From NCBI GenBank assembly GCA_903837365.1, contig CAILUF010000065.1:1-5869 (forward strand): a DNA stretch of 5,869 nt. Direction: 5' to 3'. This DNA comes from an uncultured Alphaproteobacteria bacterium. GTDB lineage: Bacteria; Pseudomonadota; Alphaproteobacteria; Rickettsiales; UBA1997. The position numbers and the translations under genes were made by a program. The notes under the pieces are model-generated. The model was not told the DNA's origin. It saw only the letters and a program-made list of their open reading frames with translations, and ran no database searches. Shown here piece by piece: positions 1 through 5,452 of this stretch (position 1 is its first letter; each line of letters starts with the position of its first letter).

Positions 1-23
1 CTTTTTTTATTTTTAAAAGCAAA

Positions 24-29
24 TATAAT
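24..29 (+). promoter_or_regulatory. Possible -10 box upstream of dut
   Basis: A perfect TATAAT lies about 85 bases before the dut start codon. Seventeen bases upstream only a T-rich stretch is present, with no TTGACA-like -35, and the window edge cuts the view. In such AT-rich DNA a TATAAT can occur by chance, so this is only a candidate. If real, the dut transcript would have a leader of roughly 75-80 bases without an obvious Shine-Dalgarno sequence. Confidence 0.25.
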
Positions 30-104
30 AACAATAAAATTTAAAATCTAATAAAATTTTAAAGAAAATAATTTCACTAAAAAAACTTTTTTAACAATAA
101 AATT
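29..104. repeat. Short direct repeats upstream of dut
   Basis: The 13-mer TAACAATAAAATT occurs at 29-41 and again at 92-104. The 10-mer TAAAAGCAAA occurs at 14-23 and 104-113, the second copy ending just before the dut ATG. The two blocks therefore appear in opposite order in the two places. The region is extremely AT-rich, so chance or slippage is a reasonable explanation. The rest of bases 1-113 shows no coding sequence. Confidence 0.35.
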
Positions 105-113
105 AAAAGCAAA

Positions 114-557
114 ATGACAATTCTAAAAATCAAAAAATTAGATAATTCGCAAGGTCTAAATCTTCCTAGATACGAAACTTCAGGAAGCGCTGGCATGGAC
201 CTAGTGGCTGGTATCGGTGAAGATATTATTATCAAATCACATGAAAGTAAATTGATAAAAACCGGTATCGCAATTGCCTTGGAAAAAGGTTATGAAGCAC
301 AAATTCGTCCACGATCTGGCTTAGCTTTAAAAAATGGTATAACAGTTTTAAATACTCCCGGAACCATTGACTGCGATTATCGCGGAGAAATTTGTGTAAT
401 TCTCATCAATCACGGCAAGGAAGATTTTATTGTCAGTAAAGGCATGAGAATCGCGCAAATGGTTATCAGCAAATATGAGCAAGCTGAAATTGTCGAGGTT
501 AACGATTTAGACGAAACATTGCGAGGCAAAGGGGGATTTGGCTCAACCGGAGTTTAA
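114..557 (+). CDS. dut: dUTP diphosphatase (dUTPase)
   Basis: Hydrolyses dUTP to dUMP and pyrophosphate in the cytoplasm. This keeps uracil out of DNA and supplies dUMP for thymidylate synthesis. The 147-residue length is typical of the homotrimeric family, and all five signature motifs are present in order: AGMDLVA (26-32), RPRSGLA (65-71), [10 protein letters not shown] (83-92), GMRIAQMVI (110-118) and the C-terminal lid [10 protein letters not shown] (137-146). By alignment with the remembered E. coli enzyme, D86 is the catalytic aspartate and Y89 the residue that stacks at the deoxyribose. The ATG at 114 gives a normal N-terminus; no Shine-Dalgarno is visible before it. It is the only rightward gene before the convergent junction and has no visible operon partner in the window. 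Identification is secure. Confidence 0.97.
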   Translation: MTILKIKKLDNSQGLNLPRYETSGSAGMDLVAGIGEDIIIKSHESKLIKTGIAIALEKGYEAQIRPRSGLALKNGITVLNTPGTIDCDYRGEICVILINHGKEDFIVSKGMRIAQMVISKYEQAEIVEVNDLDETLRGKGGFGSTGV

Positions 558-570
558 TTAATTTATTTTA

Positions 571-595
571 AAATTAAACTTAGTTCATTTAATTT
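571..595. terminator. Weak AT-only hairpin, possible terminator
   Basis: AAATTAAA (571-578) and TTTAATTT (588-595) are perfect inverted repeats around a 9-base loop, 13 bases after the dut stop codon and inside the 108-bp junction between convergent genes. The stem has no GC pair and no clean T-run follows it, so intrinsic termination is doubtful. A further AT-only pair, AATAAT (620-625) and ATTATT (634-639), and the palindrome TAGCGCTA (647-654) lie in the same junction. One of these may end transcription from either side, but none is a textbook terminator. Confidence 0.2.
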
Positions 596-665
596 AATAA
601 TCCATTTTTTCGTATTTAAAATAATGAAATGGTATTATTGAACTTCTAGCGCTAAAATTATTTTT

Positions 666-1496
666 TTAACTAAGTTTTATTGCCCATTTTGTCGATAAAT
701 ATTTTTCAATATCTTGATATTCATCGACCTTCAAAACGCGATCGAAAATTATAACTTCACCAATGTGACCAATGAAACCTTCACTATAAGCAAAGGGCTG
801 ACAAGAATTTCCTAATCTAATATTGCGTGGAAAGGGGTTGGCTCCTGCATTTCCAGCGGTATTTTGAACGCCGTTATTTCTAAAAAATGAATTTGCACCA
901 TTGTAAATTAAGGTTACAATGTAGGGTTTTTTTAATTGGAAACTTCCTTGCAGATTAGATGCTCCAGCATGCATATGGCCTGCTGTAGATGTGTTCGATT
1001 CAATAAGGAAACAAAATTGCGAGCAAGTTGTATTATCAAAAACATAATTTCTTTGATTGCTATTTTGCGTCATTAATACCACAAAAATTGTTTTGGTGCT
1101 ATTACTTATTGCACTTACACCGACTTCAAACCAACCACCGCCCGAAAAGTAAATGGACGGAAGATTGTTAATGCCACTTGCGCGGTAGATAGGTTGAGTG
1201 TTATATGAAATTGCCGTTGCTTTGGTAGTGGTAAATTTATTCATATCAAACCATCGATTGACGATTGCGCCATCTTGCGCTTCAGCTTCAACTAAACTTT
1301 CTGCTTGCGTAGTTTCAAGCCACAAAACCAGATCTTTGATACTGTTGACGGGAGAATTATTGATAAGTTGACGAAGAGCTTGAGTTTTGAATTCCTTGAT
1401 CAATCTTGAGCTTTGCGTTACTCCAGCAACAAGGATACCGATAATTAAAATAACAATTGAAAGTTCAATTAAAGAAAAGGCATTATTTTTTTTCAT
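666..1496 (-). CDS. Type IV pilin-like protein with LamG/concanavalin-type C-terminal domain
   Basis: A 276-residue protein with a prepilin N-terminus: MKKNNA, then FSLIEL and a hydrophobic helix (about residues 7-26). The expected prepilin-peptidase cut is between A6 and F7, placing the conserved Glu at mature position 5. Position -1 is Ala rather than the usual Gly. After a charged, amphipathic linker, residues from about 56 onward (VLWLE) look like the lectin/glucanase-fold (LamG-like) module often attached to such N-termini. It contains an N-x-LPSIYFSG strand, the closing stretch IGEVIIFDRVL (245-255) and a final EKYLSTKW (264-271). Three cysteines (158, 162, 232) could form a disulfide if the protein is outside the cytoplasm. 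The ATG at 1494-1496 is preferred: the frame extends to a TTG at 1562, but that would bury the prepilin signal behind 22 extra residues. Probable role: minor pilin or pseudopilin displaying a binding domain; the ligand is unknown. Confidence 0.8.
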   Translation of the reverse strand: MKKNNAFSLIELSIVILIIGILVAGVTQSSRLIKEFKTQALRQLINNSPVNSIKDLVLWLETTQAESLVEAEAQDGAIVNRWFDMNKFTTTKATAISYNTQPIYRASGINNLPSIYFSGGGWFEVGVSAISNSTKTIFVVLMTQNSNQRNYVFDNTTCSQFCFLIESNTSTAGHMHAGASNLQGSFQLKKPYIVTLIYNGANSFFRNNGVQNTAGNAGANPFPRNIRLGNSCQPFAYSEGFIGHIGEVIIFDRVLKVDEYQDIEKYLSTKWAIKLS

Positions 1497-1587
1497 AGAA
1501 AAATTAAAATGATTTATGCGAATAAAATTATTTTGTAAATTAAAAATTTTTAAAAAAAACAAAATAAATCTTCGAATCTGTCTTCAG

Positions 1588-1616
1588 GTAATAAACTACT
1601 ATTTAATAAATAACAA
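1588..1616 (-). promoter_or_regulatory. Possible promoter of the pilin-like gene
   Basis: Read on the minus strand, TTGTTA (1611-1616) and TATTAC (1588-1593) are 17 bases apart, each matching four of six bases of the sigma-70 consensus. Transcription would begin near 1581, leaving a leader of about 85 bases. The 131-bp gap from the photolyase gene fits a separate promoter. The match is weak and the region AT-rich, so read-through from the photolyase gene is equally possible. Confidence 0.2.
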
Positions 1617-1627
1617 AAAATAAAAAT

Positions 1628-3208
1628 TCAAAAATTTTTTTCAAATAAATCTTGCGCAGATTCTTGAATAATATCAATTTCTTCCTTACTCTTTCTTGCA
1701 AGATTAGCGTATGGATAAAATAATCGCGCATTTTTTTTTAATTTATCTTGATGTTTTATCAAAAAATTCCAATACAAATAATTGAAAGGACAAGCATTTT
1801 TGCCAGTAGTTTTTTTTACATCATAAAAACAATTTTTACAAAAATTTGACATTTTGTTGATGTAATTTCCGCTTGCGCAATATGGCTTGGAAGCAACAAT
1901 TCCTCCATCGGCGTAAATTGCCATGCCATGAGTATTTGGTAATTCAACCCATTCAAAAGCATCGATGTAAACTGCCAAATACCAATCATTAATTTGCGCA
2001 GGTGAAATTTCACAAAGTAGCGCAAAATTACCAGTGATCATTAAGCGCTGAATATGATGGCTGTATGCATTATCGTGCGTTTGTTTGATGACATTTTTTA
2101 AACAATTTAAATTTGTTTTATCACTATCCCAGTAAAATTCTGGGAGATTTTTTTGGGCATCAAAATAATTCAGCTCTTTGTAATTGGGCATAAAGTGCCA
2201 ATAAATTCCCCGAACATATTCTCGCCAACCAATAATTTGGCGAATGAAACCTTCGGCACTTGCTAAATCGCACTGACCTTGCAAATAAGCTTGCTCAACT
2301 CGTTTACAAATTGCTAAAGGATCAAGCAAACCAATGTTAATATAAGCTGAAATAACGCTATGAAAACCGAAATCTATATCTTCGCGCATTGCATCTTGAT
2401 AAATTCCAAAATTTGCCAAACGATTTTCAATAAAATCATCGAATTGCGCATTCGCCTCTGAAGCGCTAATTGCATATAAAAAATTATCTGTTTGTCCAAA
2501 ATTTTTAGGAAATTTTTTATTTACCAAATCAATTACCTCGGCAATTATTTTAGCAATAATTTCGCCACGCTGAATTTTTAATAAAGGTTTGGCCTTAATA
2601 TCTTTAGGCATTGATTGACGATTTTGTTGATCGTAATTCCACTTACCACCAATTGGTTTTAACTGATAATTCTTTGGGGAATTATTTGGGGAATTCTTTG
2701 GTGATTTTTCCATTAATAAACCGGTTTTTTTGCGCATTAAATGGTAAAAATTTTCCATCAATAATTGTTTTTTTTCTTTTACAAAATTTGCAAATTCATG
2801 ATGACTGGCAATAAAACGCGTATCATTTCGTATCTCATATTCGATTAAATTTTCACTAAAAAATTGATCAAACATTTTTAAAACTCGATATTCACTAGGC
2901 TCAGTAATTACAACCTTTTGTGGCCGATATTGTTCGATATTTTTTTTTAATTCTTTAATAAAATTATGCTGATTTTTTGGATCATCAAGCTTGGTGTAGT
3001 GAACTGTAAAACCAAGATCGGCAATTTCTTTTGCAAAATTTCTCATCGCAGAAAAAATCAATACCAACTTTTTTTTATGATGACCAACATAACTTGCTTC
3101 TTCGTGAACTTCCGTCATTAATACTGCATCTTTTTTGGGATCAAAGCCTTCTAGAGAGCTGATTGCAAACGATAATTGATCGCCCAAAATAAAAATTAAA
3201 TTACGCAT
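1628..3208 (-). CDS. Iron-sulfur cryptochrome/photolyase, probable (6-4) photolyase (PhrB-like)
   Basis: A 526-residue flavoprotein of the deoxyribodipyrimidine photolyase-related family (FeS-BCP). It is expected to bind FAD and a 4Fe-4S cluster and to repair UV (6-4) photoproducts using blue light. It opens with an LILGDQLS-like N-terminus (MRNLIFILGDQLS) and a conserved VGHHKKKL (41-48). Four cysteines, C369, C457, C460 and C473, have exactly the spacing (88, 3, 13) I remember for the cluster ligands of Agrobacterium PhrB. HHIQR (384-388) is the His-His-x-x-Arg signature tied to (6-4) repair. W360, W409 and Y410 align with the PhrB electron-transfer chain. Residues 169-180 form a low-complexity insert (SPKN, SPNN, SPKN) absent from PhrB as I recall it. 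The start is supported by the family N-terminus and a weak GGA 5 bases upstream. It ends in TGA. A cryptochrome-like light-sensing role is possible, but no key residue is missing. Confidence 0.93.
   Translation of the reverse strand: MRNLIFILGDQLSFAISSLEGFDPKKDAVLMTEVHEEASYVGHHKKKLVLIFSAMRNFAKEIADLGFTVHYTKLDDPKNQHNFIKELKKNIEQYRPQKVVITEPSEYRVLKMFDQFFSENLIEYEIRNDTRFIASHHEFANFVKEKKQLLMENFYHLMRKKTGLLMEKSPKNSPNNSPKNYQLKPIGGKWNYDQQNRQSMPKDIKAKPLLKIQRGEIIAKIIAEVIDLVNKKFPKNFGQTDNFLYAISASEANAQFDDFIENRLANFGIYQDAMREDIDFGFHSVISAYINIGLLDPLAICKRVEQAYLQGQCDLASAEGFIRQIIGWREYVRGIYWHFMPNYKELNYFDAQKNLPEFYWDSDKTNLNCLKNVIKQTHDNAYSHHIQRLMITGNFALLCEISPAQINDWYLAVYIDAFEWVELPNTHGMAIYADGGIVASKPYCASGNYINKMSNFCKNCFYDVKKTTGKNACPFNYLYWNFLIKHQDKLKKNARLFYPYANLARKSKEEIDIIQESAQDLFEKNF
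2669..2704. repeat. Three 12-bp tandem repeats inside the photolyase gene
   Basis: Three adjacent units read ATTCTTTGGGGA, ATTATTTGGGGA and ATTCTTTGGTGA, differing by one base each from the first. The period is 12, so each unit adds exactly four codons (minus strand: SPKN, SPNN, SPKN, residues 169-180) and copy-number change would keep the reading frame. The repeat falls where the related PhrB protein is shorter, between the KTGLLM helix end and a GGKWNYD stretch, so it is probably a surface loop that tolerates expansion. Confidence 0.85.
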
Positions 3209-3262
3209 AAATTTCCAAAGATTTCAAATTATTTTTTTAAAATTAAGATCACAAAACTTAAT

Positions 3263-3298
3263 ATTGATAATAAAATCAATCAAGTTCAAAGTGATTTT
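3263..3298. promoter_or_regulatory. Overlapping inverted repeats in the divergent intergenic region
   Basis: In the 120 bp between the divergent photolyase and epimerase genes, ATTGAT (3263-3268) pairs with ATCAAT (3275-3280) across 6 bases. AAAATCA (3272-3278) pairs with TGATTTT (3292-3298) across 13 bases. The two overlap, so they cannot form together as hairpins, but either could be an operator for a dimeric regulator. No -35/-10 pair close to consensus was found on either strand here, although both genes must be transcribed from this gap. Chance in AT-rich sequence is a real alternative. Confidence 0.25.
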
Positions 3299-3328
3299 CA
3301 ATATTATTCAAATTTCTTAAAAACATTT

Positions 3329-4300
3329 ATGAAAAATCAAAATTCACAAATTTTAAAAACTGTTTTAATCACCGGAGGAACTGGTTTCATTGGTAGCGCA
3401 TTATGCACAGATTTAATTAAAGATAATTATAAGTTAACTGTTTTAACTAGAAACAAACAATTAAAAAATAATTCCACAATTTCCTTTGTTAGTGATTTAG
3501 ATTCAATAGATTTTAATTTTGACATCGTTATCAATCTCGCAGGCGCAAGCATCGCGGTAAATTGGAACAAAAAAAATCAGCAAGAAATTTACGATAGTCG
3601 TATCAATATTACTAAAAAAATTGTTGAAAAAATCAACAATAGCGCAACTCCCCCACGCTTACTAATTAGCGGATCGGCAATTGGTATATATCCACAACAA
3701 ACTCCCCAAAATATTGCTGAAGATTATTTAACAAATGACTTACAAAACATTGCAATTAATCCTCAAAATTCTTCGCTTGATTCGCAAACTTCATTCGCCC
3801 AAAAACTTTGCTTTGACTGGGAAAAAACTGCCCTGCAAGCGCAAAATAAAACTCGCGTTGTTTTACTTAGAACTGGAATCGTTCTGGGTAAAAAAAATAA
3901 TAATCTCGATGGCTTTTTAAAGAAAATTTATTGGCCTTTTTTTCTGGGAGTTGGCGCTAAAATTGGCGATTCCAAACAACAAATGAGCTGGATTGCTTTG
4001 GAAGATATTATTGGCATCATCAAATTAATTATTGATGATGAAAAAATTTCTGGACCAATAAACACAACATCTCCTTCGCCAATTTCCAATCAAAAATTTA
4101 GTGAAACTTTTGCTAAAATTTTAAATCGTCCTTGTTTTTTTTCGTTACCAAGTTGTTTTATAAAACAGGTATACGGTCAAATGGGCGAAGAGCTCATGCT
4201 TTCAAGTCAAAGTATTGCACCCAAAAAAGCTTTACAGCATAACTATCAATTTCAATTTTTAGAAATAGAAAAATGCTTAATTAATATTTTTAAAAAATAA
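3329..4300 (+). CDS. TIGR01777-type NAD(P)-dependent epimerase (SDR family, YfcH-like)
   Basis: A 323-residue extended short-chain dehydrogenase/reductase, cytoplasmic, of the YfcH/SDR39U1 group; no physiological substrate is firmly known for the group. The nucleotide-binding loop GGTGFIG is at 16-22 after the first beta strand, followed by NLAGASI (69-75) and the SGSAIGIYP segment (114-122) with the active-site Ser/Tyr region. AQKLCFDWE (157-165) matches the family's K-C-x-x-WE pattern, then come RTGIVLG (181-187) and MSWIALED (219-226). The C-terminal part (about 275-312, with LSSQSIAPKKAL) is the DUF1731-type tail that defines the group. Residues about 127-155 form a longer, Asn/Gln-rich insertion than I expect for the family. 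The ATG at 3329 sits 10 residues before the Rossmann strand; no Shine-Dalgarno is visible. It is followed after 8 bp by the E1-like gene, suggesting co-transcription. Confidence 0.92.
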   Translation: MKNQNSQILKTVLITGGTGFIGSALCTDLIKDNYKLTVLTRNKQLKNNSTISFVSDLDSIDFNFDIVINLAGASIAVNWNKKNQQEIYDSRINITKKIVEKINNSATPPRLLISGSAIGIYPQQTPQNIAEDYLTNDLQNIAINPQNSSLDSQTSFAQKLCFDWEKTALQAQNKTRVVLLRTGIVLGKKNNNLDGFLKKIYWPFFLGVGAKIGDSKQQMSWIALEDIIGIIKLIIDDEKISGPINTTSPSPISNQKFSETFAKILNRPCFFSLPSCFIKQVYGQMGEELMLSSQSIAPKKALQHNYQFQFLEIEKCLINIFKK

Positions 4301-4308
4301 TTTTTTAC

Positions 4309-5064
4309 ATGCTTAGCGAACTTGATAATCAAAGATATTTACGCAATATTCTCATGCCAGAAATTGGCGAAGAAGGTCAGATAAAACTTCTTAACAGTAA
4401 AGTTTTGGTGATTGGAGCAGGAGGTTTGGGTTCGTCAATTTTATTTTACTTAAGTGCTTGCGGTATTGGAAATATTGGCATTGTTGATGATGATAAGGTT
4501 GAGCTTTCCAACCTTCAACGTCAAATTATTCACAATGAAAATGATCTCGATAATTTCAAAGTTGCAAGTGCAAAACAAAAAATTCTCGCCTTAAATTCAC
4601 AACTTAAAATTGATATTTATCCTTGTCGCGCGGATTACGATAACCTTGAATCGATCGCCAAAAATTATGATTTGGTTATAGATGCAAGCGATAATTTTTA
4701 CACGCGTTTTGTAATTAATAAAATTTGCCATCATTTACGCAAACCGATGATTTACGGCGCAGTAAAAGGTTTCGTTGGTCAAGTTAGTGTTTTTAAATCT
4801 TATTGCGATAATAATCCTTGCTACGGATGTTTTAATCCCAATCAAACTGATAAAAACTTTGATTTACCACTCAGCCAAAAAGGCATTATTGGTGCAGTCG
4901 CAGGAAATATCGGTACTCTTCAAGCAATATCCGCTATAAAAGAAATTTTACAAATCGGCGAAGATCTTGTGGGCAAGATAATTCACCATGATTTTTTAAA
5001 AAATAATTTTCGAAAAATTACTTTAAGAAAAAATCCTAGTTGCAAAATTTGTAACGATCATTAA
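4309..5064 (+). CDS. MoeB/ThiF/HesA-family adenylyltransferase (E1-like)
   Basis: A 251-residue E1-like enzyme expected to adenylate the C-terminal Gly-Gly of a small sulfur-carrier protein (MoaD or ThiS type) using ATP, preparing it for sulfur transfer. Seen in order: the R-Y-x-R-N-I-L-M start (9-16), nucleotide loop GAGGLG (36-41), VDDDKVELSNLQRQ (59-72) with the conserved Asp and Arg, DASDNFYTR (125-133), and zinc-binding CYGC (171-174) with CKIC (245-248). The length matches MoeB/ThiF alone; there is no rhodanese domain. The cysteine that in E. coli MoeB and ThiF precedes the GxxG-type segment is replaced: residues 186-195 read LPLSQKGIIG, with Leu188 at that place. MoeB activity reportedly does not need this Cys whereas ThiF does, which would favour a MoeB-like or other adenylation-only role. 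The carrier partner is not in the window. Its start is 8 bp after the epimerase stop. Confidence 0.9.
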   Translation: MLSELDNQRYLRNILMPEIGEEGQIKLLNSKVLVIGAGGLGSSILFYLSACGIGNIGIVDDDKVELSNLQRQIIHNENDLDNFKVASAKQKILALNSQLKIDIYPCRADYDNLESIAKNYDLVIDASDNFYTRFVINKICHHLRKPMIYGAVKGFVGQVSVFKSYCDNNPCYGCFNPNQTDKNFDLPLSQKGIIGAVAGNIGTLQAISAIKEILQIGEDLVGKIIHHDFLKNNFRKITLRKNPSCKICNDH

Positions 5065-5079
5065 AAATACAAACTTTGA

Positions 5080-5108
5080 TTGATAAATTGCGATTTTTAA
5101 TTTTAAAT
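5080..5108 (+). promoter_or_regulatory. Possible promoter of the tRNA genes
   Basis: TTGATA (5080-5085, five of six matches to the -35 consensus) and TTAAAT (5103-5108, four of six to -10) are separated by 17 bases. They lie just after the E1-like gene and about 22 bases before tRNA-Gly. Transcription would start near 5115. The position is right for a tRNA promoter; the -10 is weak. Confidence 0.35.
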
Positions 5109-5130
5109 AGCATATTTAATAAAATAATTT

Positions 5131-5204
5131 GCGGGTGTAGCTCAACGGTAGAGTTCCAGCCTTCCAAGCTGGCCGTGAGGGTTCGATTCCCTTCACCCGC
5201 TCCA
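5131..5204 (+). tRNA. trnG: tRNA-Gly (anticodon UCC)
   Basis: A complete cloverleaf. The acceptor stem GCGGGTG (5131-5137) pairs with CACCCGC (5194-5200), followed by discriminator T and an encoded CCA (5202-5204). The D arm is GCTC/GAGT with one G-T wobble. The anticodon stem CCAGC/GCTGG encloses the loop CTTCCAA, with anticodon TCC at 5163-5165, which reads GGA and other glycine codons by wobble. The T loop is TTCGATT (5182-5188) on a GAGGG/CCCTT stem. It precedes tRNA-Tyr by 73 bases with no clear terminator between, so the two may be co-transcribed. Confidence 0.97.
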
Positions 5205-5277
5205 AATTATTATTATAAATTTGTTTAAATTTTAAGCGATTAAAATAATTTCAATTATCAATTACAAATAAAATAAT

Positions 5278-5363
5278 GGAGAGGTGGCCGAGTGGTCAAT
5301 GGCAGCAGACTGTAAATCTGCCCGCGTAAGCGTTCGCAGGTTCAAATCCTGCCCTCTCCACCA
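5278..5363 (+). tRNA. trnY: tRNA-Tyr (anticodon GUA)
   Basis: A class II tRNA with a long variable arm. The acceptor stem GGAGAGG (5278-5284) pairs with CCTCTCC (5353-5359), then discriminator A and an encoded CCA (5361-5363). The anticodon stem GCAGA/TCTGC encloses CTGTAAA, with anticodon GTA at 5312-5314. The variable arm (about 5322-5335) can form a CGC/GCG stem. The T arm is GCAGG/CCTGC around TTCAAAT. The 86-base length and the long arm are as expected for bacterial tRNA-Tyr. Confidence 0.97.
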
Positions 5364-5452
5364 TTTTCACCAAGATTTCAAAATTAGTTTTGTCGATTAG
5401 CTACCAACATTTTCTAACCATTTCTATTGTTTTTTAATATAAATTCTTAACC

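Noticed and set aside
79..92. A-run, C, T-run upstream of dut as a hairpin
   Set aside because: A one-base loop cannot fold and homopolymer runs are common throughout this window.
1497..1562. N-terminal extension of the pilin-like gene to a TTG at 1562
   Set aside because: It would put 22 unrelated residues before MKKNNAFSLIEL and spoil the short basic prepilin leader; the ATG at 1496 gives the expected leader.
1816..2025. Minus-strand frame of 69 codons inside the photolyase gene
   Set aside because: It overlaps the conserved cysteine-rich part of the photolyase in another frame and has no recognisable motif; it is a shadow frame.
2611..2814. Plus-strand frame of 67 codons opposite the photolyase gene
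   Set aside because: It lies antisense within a well-supported gene with no start signal or family resemblance.
3735..3920. Plus-strand frame of 61 codons inside the epimerase gene
   Set aside because: It is out of frame with a conserved gene and shows no domain features.
4309..5064. A ubiquitin-like bacterial conjugation or CBASS-type E1 operon
   Set aside because: The gene is the size of a stand-alone MoeB/ThiF with no E2, JAB or ubiquitin-like neighbour, and the adjacent gene is an ordinary SDR epimerase.
5061..5100. TTAAAAAT/ATTTTTAA inverted repeat after the E1-like gene as a terminator
   Set aside because: The arms are pure A/T, the loop is 24 bases and it overlaps the likely tRNA promoter; too weak to call.
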